DNA of 64,000 nt from Roseateles_E cavernae (GCF_040187885.1 NZ_JBDPLH010000003.1:1-64000); one strand, 5' to 3'. Counted from the first letter of the stretch, positions 1-9,313 are shown. Numbers and translations are program-made. The notes: generated by a model from the sequence alone, not told the origin.

Positions 1-68
1 CGCTCAGGTCGTCAGCCTGTCAAGATGACTTGGCCGGACGCATACCATGGATGCGCGAGTTGCTTCGA

Positions 69-388
69 TGATCCGCATCGACGCGATGTGGCTGTCGAAC
101 CCGTGGACATGCGCGCCGGTGCCGACCGGCTGCTGACGCGCGTGGTGCAGGTCTTCGGCGTGGCCCAGGCCCACGACGGCTACCTCTTCGCCAACGCCCG
201 CTGCACTCGCGTGAAGCTGCTCGTGCACGACGGCTTCGGCGTGTGGTGCGCAGCCCGGCGCCTAACGCCGGCCACTTCACCTGGGCCGAAATGGCGTCAA
301 GCACGTCTGCGGCGCTGGCGCTCACCAGTGCACATTCGACGCCCTGGTGCTGGGCCTGCCCGAGATGCAGCGCATCACCAGGGCATAA
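69..388 (+). pseudogene. IS66-family TnpB (Orf2) remnant, frameshifted
   Basis: Read across three frames this stretch encodes a recognisable IS66 TnpB protein. It begins MIRIDAMWL, then in another frame VEPVDMRAGADRLL, HDGYLFANARCTRVKLLVHD and GFGVWCAARRL. After a one-base shift it gives NAGHFTWAEM, and in a third frame FDALVLGLPEMQRITRA before TAA. The DMR-G, YLF-N-R and LVHDG-GVW blocks are family hallmarks of the small accessory protein of IS66 elements. At least three frame disruptions mean it cannot make the protein. The accompanying TnpA and TnpC genes were not recognised in the window, so this is a decayed fragment. It lies outside the presumed Tn7-like element. Confidence 0.72.
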
Positions 389-1027
389 GCCCAAAGCGCT
401 GACAACGGCACTTGTGCCAATGGAGCGCGGCCGACCTGCCCGGCACGATGCGGGGCATGCTCGGCACATGCAACAACGACATTTGACACCGAATGCGGCC
501 AGGCGATGGGACTTCGTTTTCACTTAGAAGTCGCTCTAGCATGTCGTAGAGACACTAAGAAGTTGGTGGATTTGTCGTCTAGCCACTTAAAAATCTAGGC
601 CTTCGGTGCCCGGCGGGTGGCGACGGAGGCGTTGTATGCAACCGGTGATCGTTGGCAGCCTCAGTGCGCTGCGCGAGGTCATTTGTAGGCGACTTTGGCC
701 GAGCAATGGTGCGGATGCTGCCAAGTGGCCTTCTCTGTCCTGAATCACGACCGAGTGCTTGGCATCGGCGACGGACTGCCCGGCGCCTGTCTCGAAGGTA
801 TCGTTGGCACGTCGGTGACGCAGCCGTGCGCGACAACGCCCCGCGCCTTCTATGAAATGCTGCATTTGCGGGTCATGTAGTGGAAGCGTGCCTGCGCCTG
901 CTGTGTTGTCATGCTTGGTGAACCACGTTTGCTCGTGGCCAAGCACGCCGGCCAGTTGCCGTTGTAGCGACAGGAATCCATTTTCTAGCGCATCAGCATC
1001 GATATCTCGCGCCGTGCCTCCGGCGAG
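389..1027. other. Gene-poor stretch next to the transposon
   Basis: No open frame here resembles a known protein, and the short ORFs in it have no ribosome binding site and mixed codon use. The stretch holds the triple repeat at 521-593, described separately. The rest lies downstream of the TniQ gene that ends at 1028. I see no RNA gene. It most likely contains the left terminus of the Tn7-like element and decayed insertion-sequence debris. Confidence 0.5.
521..593 (+). repeat. Three CACTWARAA repeats at 31-32 bp spacing; candidate transposon-end binding sites
   Basis: Three related copies are visible: CACTTAGAAGTCG at 521, CACTAAGAAGTTG at 553 and CACTTAAAAATCT at 584. They share CACT-W-A-R-AA and are spaced 32 and 31 bp apart, about three helical turns. 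Tn7 left ends carry three separated TnsB sites, so a regularly spaced trio just beyond the last transposon gene fits a TnsB-binding left end. I could not match the same motif convincingly at the tnsA-proximal end, so the assignment stays tentative. Confidence 0.35.
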
Positions 1028-2899
1028 CTACTTCGTGCTGCTCGCATGGCGGAAAGCACCCAGCCAAGCTTCGACCCAGCGCCGATATGCCCAATTGATG
1101 TTTGCGGCCTTGCAGAGGCTGACGGTGGTCAGGGGCAGCCCCAGCGTTGTGAGTTGATTGGCCGCAGCGACCAGCCGCCGCTCGCGCCACATGCTTTCGG
1201 TTTCGATACAGGCCACGAGTGCGTCGTAGGTCAATGGCAAGCGGTGTCGATTGCGAATCATCATGGTCTGGATGCCAAGTATGCGCAGGATCCGATAGGC
1301 GCTGAGGCGTTCTGTCGCACATTGCTCAAGCTCTACGGATTGCAGATTGAAGACCAGCGTGCTCAGATTCAGATCCCTCATTGGCCAGTCCACCCGGGCG
1401 CTGCTAGGTGGCTTTCGCACCGCCGCCGGTTCGAAGTTGCCCTGGTCAGTTATCCAGTTTCGATCGTTCCGGTAGAGCCAGATGTATGCGGCGGGGGCAA
1501 TGCGGCGGGCTGCAGTGATGGAGTCAGCGCTGCGGACGGCTGCCTGCCATTCGTCCTTGGCCTTGCGCTCGTTGGTTTGATGAACACTCGCCTGCCGCCT
1601 CGCTTGGGCTTCTGCGTTGGATCGCAAGATGCGGCACACCGTTGCCATCGATACATCGCTATTGCCCGCGACTTCCACAAGAGGCAAGCCGGCCACCAAG
1701 TCATCGACGATCTGGCCTTCGACCATGCGTGTGGTCTTGTGATTTCGTGGCGTGATCTGCATCCCGCATTCGCGCCGGTAGGCAACTACGGTGGCCGTAT
1801 CGACACCCAGCGCGGCGGCGGTAGCGCGACAGGACAATGAAGAATCCAAGAGTTCAGGTCCAGTGGGGCGGGTTCGCCGTCTCGGGCTCTGCAGCCGTGC
1901 CGGAAGAGTGGCGGCGTGGGCTCCATCGGCTTCAAGTGCATCACGCCAGGCCGAAATCGACCCAAATAGGTGTCCGATCAGCATCAGATGAGCAATCGGA
2001 TGAACAGCTCTGTCTGGCTTGTTGAAGATGGTGTGCAGCCAGCCCAGCGGTTTCGCCTGCGTTTGAATGAGGCGATTGCGATGCGCAAAGCCCTCGAAAT
2101 CCCGGTAGTGTTCGCGGACGGCCTGCGCGACCTTGGAAATGCGGACGCGGCCCGTCGTACAGCCATAGCCCAGTTTCAGGGCGCGCTTTCGATACGTTGT
2201 GGTCAGGACGTTCCGGCGAAGAGCGGGCAGGTTGGATTGCAGCAACTCGGCCGACAACTTGCTGAACGCCCAGTCGAGAGATCCTTCGGCGCATGGGATG
2301 CAGTTGATGACAGGAGGATGTGACGGCGGCTGACGCGACTCGAAAGGGTTGCTTGGCCTTGTCGCTGGCACGAGTTCTACCAGAGCAATGCCATGGGTCG
2401 GGCAGCGCGCAACGCCCGGCAGAAGCCAGCTTCGTCGCCAATAGGGTTCGCCGGGGCGGACCGCGTCGGCACGAATGCAGAGCTGGCAATAGCGAAGGGA
2501 GGTGGCCGCGCCGAATCTGTTGGCCAAACGCCCCATCAGCGCCTTCTGAGCACCACCTGCATTGCTTGCGCTGAGCATGTTCTCGCAAATGATGCGATTC
2601 CGCTCAGGCGTCAAGAATGGACGGTGGTAGGGGTATAAGGTGGCACGGTCTATCCAGTTGTGTGAGGCCGGCAGAGGCGATGCGGGACCGAGTACGGTTT
2701 GAAGATGCCCCAGCCCTGTGGGTAGGTCCACGCACAACGTGCGATAACTTCCACCGAGAAACATGTTCACAGCAGCCTTCGTAGGAGCAAAGGAGTTGCG
2801 ACGGAACATGCGGCCGAGCCACGAGTACAGGATCTCGTCGTCCCGCAGCGGCAAGACGGTGCCGATGGTCAGTGCTGAGGCTCCAGCCGCAGATTCCAA
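1028..2899 (-). CDS. TniQ/TnsD-family transposition target-selection protein
   Basis: This is a large TniQ-domain protein (about 623 aa). It opens with the family signature LPLRDDEILYSWLGRM. It continues with a zinc-binding block built on YCQLC, the conserved PYWRRSWLLPGV and CPTHG. The C-terminal half carries repeated helix-turn-helix-like stretches (CRATAAALGVDTATVVAY; VAGNSDVSMATVCRILR), as expected of TnsD proteins that bind an attachment site. TnsD/TniQ proteins bind target DNA and recruit TnsC. The open frame runs to 3097, but that would overlap the divergent gene. A TTG at 2897-2899 lies about 4 nt beyond a strong GGGGAGGCGAGG ribosome site and just ahead of the conserved domain, so I chose it. 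It is divergent from the second tniQ. Confidence 0.85.
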   Translation of the reverse strand: MESAAGASALTIGTVLPLRDDEILYSWLGRMFRRNSFAPTKAAVNMFLGGSYRTLCVDLPTGLGHLQTVLGPASPLPASHNWIDRATLYPYHRPFLTPERNRIICENMLSASNAGGAQKALMGRLANRFGAATSLRYCQLCIRADAVRPGEPYWRRSWLLPGVARCPTHGIALVELVPATRPSNPFESRQPPSHPPVINCIPCAEGSLDWAFSKLSAELLQSNLPALRRNVLTTTYRKRALKLGYGCTTGRVRISKVAQAVREHYRDFEGFAHRNRLIQTQAKPLGWLHTIFNKPDRAVHPIAHLMLIGHLFGSISAWRDALEADGAHAATLPARLQSPRRRTRPTGPELLDSSLSCRATAAALGVDTATVVAYRRECGMQITPRNHKTTRMVEGQIVDDLVAGLPLVEVAGNSDVSMATVCRILRSNAEAQARRQASVHQTNERKAKDEWQAAVRSADSITAARRIAPAAYIWLYRNDRNWITDQGNFEPAAVRKPPSSARVDWPMRDLNLSTLVFNLQSVELEQCATERLSAYRILRILGIQTMMIRNRHRLPLTYDALVACIETESMWRERRLVAAANQLTTLGLPLTTVSLCKAANINWAYRRWVEAWLGAFRHASSTK

Positions 2900-2995
2900 T
2901 TCCTCGCCTCCCCGGGATGGCTGAAATTCAGATGTCTTGCCAGAGAAATGTCTGAAAATCCGAGGCAAACATTTTAATGCTGATTTTCGAGAAAA

Positions 2996-4774
2996 ATGAC
3001 TTTGATAAAAACGACGCCGACGCTCCCATTCATCCCTAAGGTGAACGAAGACGAGCTTCTCGGCTCTTGGTTCTCCAGAATTGCATCGGCGAATCAAGCT
3101 GCAACTTGGAACTGGGTGCTAAATCAATGCGGCTTTGGGGAAAAACACCAGCCGCCACTTGATATCGCTGGACATGATGGCCGATATGAATTGCTTCTCG
3201 GGGCATTGGGCAAGTCGTATCCACAGTCAACGCTCGAGATGACGACACTCCCCTTTTGGTTGTTCTTTGAGGCGTCTCAAAGTGAGCTTGCCTATGACCG
3301 GGAAGTCAAAATTCCCGCGCGAGATGTGGCAGGAAGAGGCTCCCCTTCTCAGGCTCGACTTCAAGGAAAACTGAAACGTCTGAAATACTGTCCCAGCTGC
3401 ATGAAGGACCAGCTTGAGCGTGACATTGACCCCTATTGGCGAAGATCCCATCAGCTGCCGACATCAGTAGTCTGCGTCGAGCATAAGGTGCTTTTGCGGA
3501 CGTCTTGCTTCTCGTGCGGAAGGATTCATGAGCTTCGAAAACAGAAGATCATGAAAATGCCAGAGCCTGCTTGTAGTTGCGGCGCAGACTTGACAGAACT
3601 ACCCGCATCGACTTCAGAAATCGGCAGGCAGTTTCATGCATTGTCAGCATTGACGTTCCAGACCCTTGGAGCAGGTCTGCCAACCTGGAGTCGAGCACAT
3701 GTGGTCTCCGTCGCCCAAGCAGTTATTAATCAAGAATGGGGAGGACGTCTCGCACGAGCCTTTGATGCCATGGAGGGTAATTTTGGACTCCAGCGTTATT
3801 CAAGCTATGGATTGAAGCTATCCAATCCAGAGCTTGATCCTGCCGTTCCGCAACTGATTTTGCAGGGTGTTCCTACCTATTGGAGTGCCGTGACATTTGC
3901 TTCTTTGTTCGTTACAGCGGGCATTGGGCTGTCGGATTTGCGTCAGAAATTGATGGATCAGACAGTCGTTTTGGATCAGAAAAGAAGCCAGCCAAGGCGG
4001 AATTTCTTCAGCACTGGCGCACTGGGCTTTTCAGCTGTGCCGGCGGCCAAGAATGCTCTTGCATTGAGGTTTCAACAGACTGGAAGATTCGCCAATCTAC
4101 AGACGATGAAAACGCCGTTCTGGCTCGTCTACTTCAATGACAGACCTTGGCTCCGCGAACTCGTCGGTATTGAAGTCGACAATCTGTATGTCTCAAGCGT
4201 CGAGTCAGACCGCCAAACAATCATTGACGCTATAGCTTGTGGTTGCCCAAGGCATGAAATGCTGCGCTCGCCGGCGAGCGCAAGAGCCAGGGTGCGCGAC
4301 GCGCAATGGTTCGAGTCCGCGGTGCCGCAAGCTCCGATCAACAAGGGACGGGAGGCGCCGCTTATGAGCGGCCAGCAACTCCAAGAAGCGTTGCAGCGGG
4401 TGTTGACTTCGCAACATCAACCATCACGTATCTTCGTGCAAGAGCTCGCGCTGGTCTGCGGGACGACTGCGTACATCTTGAAGAAGAGTATTGCCGCACA
4501 TCCTGAGTTCGCGGCGGAACTTGAGCGGGTGAACAGAAACTATCCAGCAGAGCGAATCCGTAAGAAGCTCAGGCAATTGGTCGTCGAGCAGCGCAGAGTC
4601 GGGCTGTCAATCTTGCTCCGAGAAATCGCGTTGAATTTCCCCTATGCGCGAAACTATCAGCTTGGACTTGAGATTTTGAAGGAACGTGAGGACTGGGTGG
4701 CTCTGGTGCAAGTCTCCGGCTCAACTCCGGTTGACCAAAGTAAAAGTCTAGGCGACGGTGGCGATCAGTCTTGA
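2996..4774 (+). CDS. Second TniQ-family transposition protein
   Basis: A 592-aa TniQ protein. The N terminus has the usual NEDELLGSWFSRIA motif. A zinc module follows with C132, C135, C160, H163, C171 and C174 around PYWRRSHQLP, then a further CSCG pair. The C-terminal 200 residues are helical with putative HTH segments (from about 450) and are typical of TnsD-length rather than short CRISPR-associated TniQ proteins. It is only distantly similar to its divergent neighbour, so this is unlikely to be a recent duplication. It reads toward tnsC and converges with it. Codon use is noticeably AT-richer than in the chromosome. It probably provides a second targeting mode; that role is inferred from the family. 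The ATG has only a weak ribosome site. Confidence 0.85.
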   Translation: MTLIKTTPTLPFIPKVNEDELLGSWFSRIASANQAATWNWVLNQCGFGEKHQPPLDIAGHDGRYELLLGALGKSYPQSTLEMTTLPFWLFFEASQSELAYDREVKIPARDVAGRGSPSQARLQGKLKRLKYCPSCMKDQLERDIDPYWRRSHQLPTSVVCVEHKVLLRTSCFSCGRIHELRKQKIMKMPEPACSCGADLTELPASTSEIGRQFHALSALTFQTLGAGLPTWSRAHVVSVAQAVINQEWGGRLARAFDAMEGNFGLQRYSSYGLKLSNPELDPAVPQLILQGVPTYWSAVTFASLFVTAGIGLSDLRQKLMDQTVVLDQKRSQPRRNFFSTGALGFSAVPAAKNALALRFQQTGRFANLQTMKTPFWLVYFNDRPWLRELVGIEVDNLYVSSVESDRQTIIDAIACGCPRHEMLRSPASARARVRDAQWFESAVPQAPINKGREAPLMSGQQLQEALQRVLTSQHQPSRIFVQELALVCGTTAYILKKSIAAHPEFAAELERVNRNYPAERIRKKLRQLVVEQRRVGLSILLREIALNFPYARNYQLGLEILKEREDWVALVQVSGSTPVDQSKSLGDGGDQS

Positions 4775-5080
4775 GTTGGTGGACAAACACGTAATTAGTC
4801 GACCTTGCAAATCGCCGCTAACCCGTATAGATACTCGCTGAAGGGGGTGAGCGCCAACAGCACAGCCTCTCAGGATTCTGAGTGGCAATGAGCCTCAGCA
4901 TCTCACGAGCAGCCTCTTGCCTCGGACCTGTGAATGATGGGCTTTTTGCCGAATGTATCAGCCAAATCTACGTGCGGTAGTCAAAAGTAAGCGAACTATG
5001 AATGATTATGGAAAATTATGTTGAGCTCCGACAAGGGCTTACGAATCCCACTCTGCTGCCGCTCGCACGGCTCGTGAGCG
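4775..5080. other. Intergenic stretch inside the transposon
   Basis: No gene is supported here. It lies between the convergent ends of the tniQ gene and the zinc-ribbon gene. A 38-codon frame on the minus strand (5112 to 4996) overlaps the end of the zinc-ribbon gene and may be read-through noise or the remains of a longer C terminus. I see no convincing terminator, repeat or RNA. Confidence 0.4.
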
Positions 5081-5329
5081 TCAAAGTTGATCGTTTGTTG
5101 CTTGGCCGGCATTGGTATTGATTCCTCGGGCGTGGGCGATGGCCGGGACTGACTGCGCGGGAATAGCAACAACCTCTCCGCAGTTGTCGCAAGTTCCAAC
5201 GAGGATGTTCGCTGCGATGCCTCCGCCATCGCTGAACGGAACATCGCGAAGAACAAAGGTTGTTTGAACAAGTGTTGAACATCGGGCGCAGAACGCTTTG
5301 CTCTTGTCGCCTTCTACAAATATCCTCAC
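5081..5329 (-). CDS. Small double-CxxC zinc-ribbon protein (hypothetical)
   Basis: An 82-aa protein beginning VRIFVEGDKSKAFC, with C14xxC17 and C47xxC50 forming a probable zinc ribbon, followed by GEVVAIPAQSVPAI. The VAIPAQS-PAI stretch resembles the zinc-ribbon halves of MqsA/YgiT-like proteins, which are often antitoxin-type regulators, but no toxin or HTH domain is seen here. The GTG at 5327-5329 gives the start I expect for the family and has a weak AAGG ribosome site; an ATG at 5380 would add 17 residues. It is the only cargo-like gene between tnsC and the tniQ pair, transcribed with the tns genes but 242 bp beyond tnsC. Function is unknown. Confidence 0.6.
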   Translation of the reverse strand: MRIFVEGDKSKAFCARCSTLVQTTFVLRDVPFSDGGGIAANILVGTCDNCGEVVAIPAQSVPAIAHARGINTNAGQATNDQL

Positions 5330-5570
5330 AGCGGGGCCTTTCGCTAAAGACTTTGGACACCACGCAAAGGCTATGCGCATCCACTGAATTTTCTATTAAA
5401 GACCACAATGGCACCCCATATCTTTCTAGGCGTGTATCAGTCAAAAATCGCGAATGAATTCAATGAAATAGTTTCGTAGACCACTTCCGGAAATCCTGGT
5501 ACTTGACTTGTATGATGGGATAGTCCTACGTAACTTTGATGATGTCCAGTTGGGGGTGTTGTTCCGCCAT

Positions 5571-7064
5571 TTATGCCAAGTCCGCGCCCACTGGCCGCGT
5601 TGGTAGTGGTGAGGTTACGGAGCCCGGTACCTTCTGTCTCCTTGTTGAGCGCGGGGTTGCGGCCTTCTTGGGCTTGGCGGGCTTGGCCGCTTCTGTAATT
5701 TCGTCAAACTCGCCAGCGCCGCGTATGGCTTTGTCGGCGCTCTCTTCGGATTTATCCGGTGCTGTCTCTCGGTCAGTCGGATTCAATGGCGCGGTCGCAG
5801 GCATGTCGTAGACTGCATGCGGCATGAATGCTGCAATCAGCGCCCTGCTTTCGGCATCACAAATCAAGTCTTCGAACGCCTCCAATTCCGACGGACGCCC
5901 GCGAGCCAGGGCGTCGATTGCTGGTTTCAGGGCCGCAAAGCTGGTGTTCAAGACCATTTCGAAACTCACTTCGTCAACGCGCGATTCTTCTGTTATCGCG
6001 TACTCTTGAGCGAGCTTGTAAGCATTGATAGCGAACGCCGTATTCCCACCGGATGCTCTGTGCCAGGCAGCGCTGATTTTCGGTGTTAACGGGGATTTGT
6101 GCTCGGTGTAGCAAAATGGCCAAACAGCTTCGGAAAAGTGCTTCCACTCGTTGCTGCCTGCGGCCATCAGGGGGAAGTAGGTTGTATTTCCCATCAGCTT
6201 TCGAGTAATCGCAAGCTTTGCTGCGAGCAGCCTCTGTATCGCGGGTGTGCAGAGGGTCACAACAGAAATGCCGTAGTCTTCAATCATTTGGACGAACATG
6301 TTGAAGACGATTACGCACTGCTCTGTCTTGGCGATCTTCAAATTCTGAAACTCATCGACGATCAGCAGCCCGAGCGAAATGCTGGTGGCAACCTTTCCCA
6401 TCAAGAGCGTCATGTTCGCAACGGTCTTGGCTGCATAGGCCTGCTTGAGGTAGTTCGTGTTGAGCAACTTGTCGACGGCTTGAAAGAAATTCAGGCAGAA
6501 AGCTTTCAGCGTGCCGTCCGGGGGGATGGATATCTTTAGATACACGACCTGGGCTCGACCAAGCTCTTCGCCTTGGTATTCCTTGTGGCGAATGACCTGT
6601 GCCAATCGAAGCAGGAATGCGTCAATGAAGGTTGTCTTTCCCGTGCCAGTGGATGAAATGAACATGTGGCCGGATGCGGTCGATTTCCAGTCGAATGGCA
6701 ATTTCAAGTCGTCGCTGAGCTTTCTGTTGGCGATTGCAATGCAACGAATCTCTTCAGTTTTGTCTGCCGCATTGCGGGCCATATAGGTGTTGCGCAAGAG
6801 GGTGTGGAGTTGAATCGACGCGCGCTTGTACTCCGGGGTCGCGACAATGATGTCCCGCAGGTTGCTCACAGCCTGATAGCGGGTCCATTCATCCTGTTTT
6901 CGCATTGCTGCATCTGGCTTGGGCGGAAAGTGCTCCAGCGCATTGGTAAGCTGCGCAAAGGAGCTGAGCAGCGGCAAAGCTTCAATCAGAGGATTGCCGC
7001 GATAGGCCGGGACCGTTGAAGGCGTGTATTCGGCATCCACAATGTGCGTCTTGCGCAGTAGCAT
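5571..7064 (-). CDS. tnsC: TnsC-like AAA+ transposition regulator ATPase
   Basis: A 497-aa ATPase with the N-terminal motif YRGNPLIEALP common to TniB/TnsC proteins. The Walker A reads SSTGTGKTT (K143) and the Walker B LLIVDEFQN (D237, E238). TnsC polymerises on target DNA with ATP, links the TniQ target selector to the TnsAB transposase and gives target immunity. The first P-loop glycine is serine here, a tolerated but uncommon change. The last 90 residues are low-complexity, charged and proline-rich, probably a flexible tail that contacts TnsAB or DNA. It starts 5 bp after tnsB, so the two are one transcription unit. Confidence 0.9.
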   Translation of the reverse strand: MLLRKTHIVDAEYTPSTVPAYRGNPLIEALPLLSSFAQLTNALEHFPPKPDAAMRKQDEWTRYQAVSNLRDIIVATPEYKRASIQLHTLLRNTYMARNAADKTEEIRCIAIANRKLSDDLKLPFDWKSTASGHMFISSTGTGKTTFIDAFLLRLAQVIRHKEYQGEELGRAQVVYLKISIPPDGTLKAFCLNFFQAVDKLLNTNYLKQAYAAKTVANMTLLMGKVATSISLGLLIVDEFQNLKIAKTEQCVIVFNMFVQMIEDYGISVVTLCTPAIQRLLAAKLAITRKLMGNTTYFPLMAAGSNEWKHFSEAVWPFCYTEHKSPLTPKISAAWHRASGGNTAFAINAYKLAQEYAITEESRVDEVSFEMVLNTSFAALKPAIDALARGRPSELEAFEDLICDAESRALIAAFMPHAVYDMPATAPLNPTDRETAPDKSEESADKAIRGAGEFDEITEAAKPAKPKKAATPRSTRRQKVPGSVTSPLPTRPVGADLA

Positions 7065-7069
7065 TTTTA

Positions 7070-9313
7070 TTACTCCCGTCGAGATTTTTGCAATTTAGCC
7101 AAAGCGGTCGCTCGCTTCTCTTCTTCCCGCCGCTTCCATTCCGGAATGCTTGACTTGGCGGTCGGCTTCGTCTCCGTTGGCGATGACCTGGCTTGCGGAT
7201 GCTCTTTGCCGGTCAACGTCGCCTTGAGCGCGGTGGTTTCAGCCTGACGGTCGTCCGCGAGCTGACGCTGCGACGGAACGCTGCGGTCCACGTCGATGGT
7301 CGGTCGACGCGCGGCAGGTGCTGCGGTCACCTCGGCGCGCAACTGTTCATGCTCCAGGTCTCGGGTCTCAGCGTTGGCGACCGGCGTCAGCGCGTCGTAC
7401 TCATCGAGGCTGAGGTATCCCAGAGCTCGCTTGTCGGCTGAGACCATGGTGAATCGGGGCCATTCCGTGCGGCGTTCAACATAGAGTTCATGTGGAAAGG
7501 TCTTGTCGACGCGTACTTGCAAGGCTCTGCGGGCTGCAGGCCGCGAAGCCAGGAAGGCGCGCGCTGCAGGGTTGGCCGGAACGTAGCGCCTCGACTTGTA
7601 GCGAAGCTCGCCTCCGCCAGTCGAGGCCTGGTCGACGCCGAGCATCAGCTTCTGCATGTCGCCATCGGAGTAGCTTGAAACTCTCGCCCCAGTGATGTTT
7701 TCGCTGCCCCAGATGTACGCCGCCTGCGGCGTAGGGGCGATCCCGGCCTGCTTCAGGACGCCGAGCTTCTTCAGATGCGAGTGAGGCGTGTTGTTGTACT
7801 TCTCGACGAAGTCGATCAGCGCCCGGTACAACTCCGCCAGGGAATGCACCGTGATCTGCTTGGCTTGTTTCGCGGCCCTCTTTGCGTGGAGGTCCATCGG
7901 TCGCTCCGCATAACTGCCCTTCACATTCCGCGCCATCCAGCCCTTCAAGGTGCGCATGAAGCGTTCGATGATGGCCTTGCCGTTCGGGGTGACCGAGGGA
8001 AGGGTGGATGGATCGATACGCATGTCACCGGAGACAGCCTTGTCCATCGACTCGCTGGTAAGTTCCGAGCCGCGATCACGACGAAGTACGCTGCAAACCC
8101 GACCGACCGGCCATCGTTTGTTGGTGATATCCACGCCGAGCGTCGAGAACCGCTTCTCCCGTGAGGTGAATGCAATGAGCACCGCATATCGGGCTTCGTC
8201 CCACGACGGCGCCTTCAGGGAGACATAGATGGAGACGATGAAACGACTCCACCGGTCGAGGATGACGTAGATGGTCGGCGTGGCTATCACCCGTGGCGAT
8301 TCGCCTGACGTCACAAGAACGATGCGTCCGCCGGTTGCATCAATCTCATAGATGTCGCCTGGGCCTGCTGAATCCAAGGAGCCTTCCCCGGTGGCTTTTG
8401 CAGATCGTGTTCGCAGATTTCTCGCGACGTCCTTTGTCAGCACGAGGTGCTCATTGACGTATCTGCGGTATTGCCACTTCGATACTGGGATCGGATGCTT
8501 CCCCTCAGCGACCCCCTTGAACAGCACAGGGTGACGTCGTTTGAAGTCAATTTTCAGGTACTCGCTGTACGCTTCAATGACGAAGGTGCGCTTCTTCGTG
8601 GCCATTGAGGCCAGGCGCGCGACCATGTCCTGGATGTCCTCCGGCGACACAATGAAGGTGTTCTTCCCGAACTTCGCCTCAACGCTGGCTCTTGGCCCGG
8701 GTCGTTCGCGTGTCGCCACCTGGCGTTCATGCGCCACCGTGCCGGAGTCTTCATCCTGGTCGCCAGGCTGATCCGCAGCGCCCGCGGTGCCGAGAGCCCG
8801 TCGCTCAGACAGTTCCATTGGGCGCCGGCCTGGCGTCAACATGCGCAGCCCCGCATGTTCCTGGCCAAAATAGTAGTAGCGGCTCAGCAGCCGCTTGACG
8901 GTTTTGAGAGCGATTCCGAGCTCGAGGGCGCGCTGGGTTGCCAGATGGGAGTATCGGTTTCGGGCAAGATTGCTCTCGCGTTTGAACAAGTTCACCAGTG
9001 GTTCGATGATCCGCCAACCCGCATCTGCAGCATCTGGCGTGTTCTCGTCCAGCGGTTTGGCCAGTTCGTAGGGCAGCGAGAGGCGTCCCCAGACGCCGCC
9101 ATCGCTCTCCATCTGCGTGATCTCATCCCAGCTGAACCTCAGCGGGCGAGAAGCATCGCGCGCACCTGCGGCGTTGGTCACCCACTGGCAGAAACAGGCC
9201 CCGGTGAAGCAATGGGTCAGCCGGAGGTATCTCTTCGTGCCCGGCTGATCCACCTCGACCGCGAGAACGTGAGGCACCTTTCGCCGAGCTTGTGGAAGCG
9301 GCTCAAATTTCAT
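7070..9313 (-). CDS. tnsB: TnsB-like DDE transposase
   Basis: A 747-aa Mu/TnsB-type integrase-fold transposase. The catalytic triad is visible as D325 (IYEIDATGG), D413 (VLRRDRGSEL) and E450 (PNGKAIIERFMRTLK), with the second D and the E 37 residues apart. An N-terminal HTH region precedes it (around 100-160). The C-terminal beta-barrel region (560-650) is followed by a charged tail ending EWKRREEEKR, the part that in Tn7 contacts TnsC. It binds transposon-end repeats and makes the 3' strand cuts and joins. It overlaps the tnsA stop by 4 bp (ATGA), implying translational coupling and joint assembly. Confidence 0.92.
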   Translation of the reverse strand: MKFEPLPQARRKVPHVLAVEVDQPGTKRYLRLTHCFTGACFCQWVTNAAGARDASRPLRFSWDEITQMESDGGVWGRLSLPYELAKPLDENTPDAADAGWRIIEPLVNLFKRESNLARNRYSHLATQRALELGIALKTVKRLLSRYYYFGQEHAGLRMLTPGRRPMELSERRALGTAGAADQPGDQDEDSGTVAHERQVATRERPGPRASVEAKFGKNTFIVSPEDIQDMVARLASMATKKRTFVIEAYSEYLKIDFKRRHPVLFKGVAEGKHPIPVSKWQYRRYVNEHLVLTKDVARNLRTRSAKATGEGSLDSAGPGDIYEIDATGGRIVLVTSGESPRVIATPTIYVILDRWSRFIVSIYVSLKAPSWDEARYAVLIAFTSREKRFSTLGVDITNKRWPVGRVCSVLRRDRGSELTSESMDKAVSGDMRIDPSTLPSVTPNGKAIIERFMRTLKGWMARNVKGSYAERPMDLHAKRAAKQAKQITVHSLAELYRALIDFVEKYNNTPHSHLKKLGVLKQAGIAPTPQAAYIWGSENITGARVSSYSDGDMQKLMLGVDQASTGGGELRYKSRRYVPANPAARAFLASRPAARRALQVRVDKTFPHELYVERRTEWPRFTMVSADKRALGYLSLDEYDALTPVANAETRDLEHEQLRAEVTAAPAARRPTIDVDRSVPSQRQLADDRQAETTALKATLTGKEHPQARSSPTETKPTAKSSIPEWKRREEEKRATALAKLQKSRRE

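Noticed and set aside
587..946. A 119-codon minus-strand frame left of the tniQ gene
   Set aside because: No recognisable motif, no ribosome site and codon use unlike coding regions. Treated as non-coding.
4996..5112. A 38-codon frame overlapping the zinc-ribbon gene end
   Set aside because: Too short and without homologs I know. It is mentioned only as a possible frameshifted C terminus.
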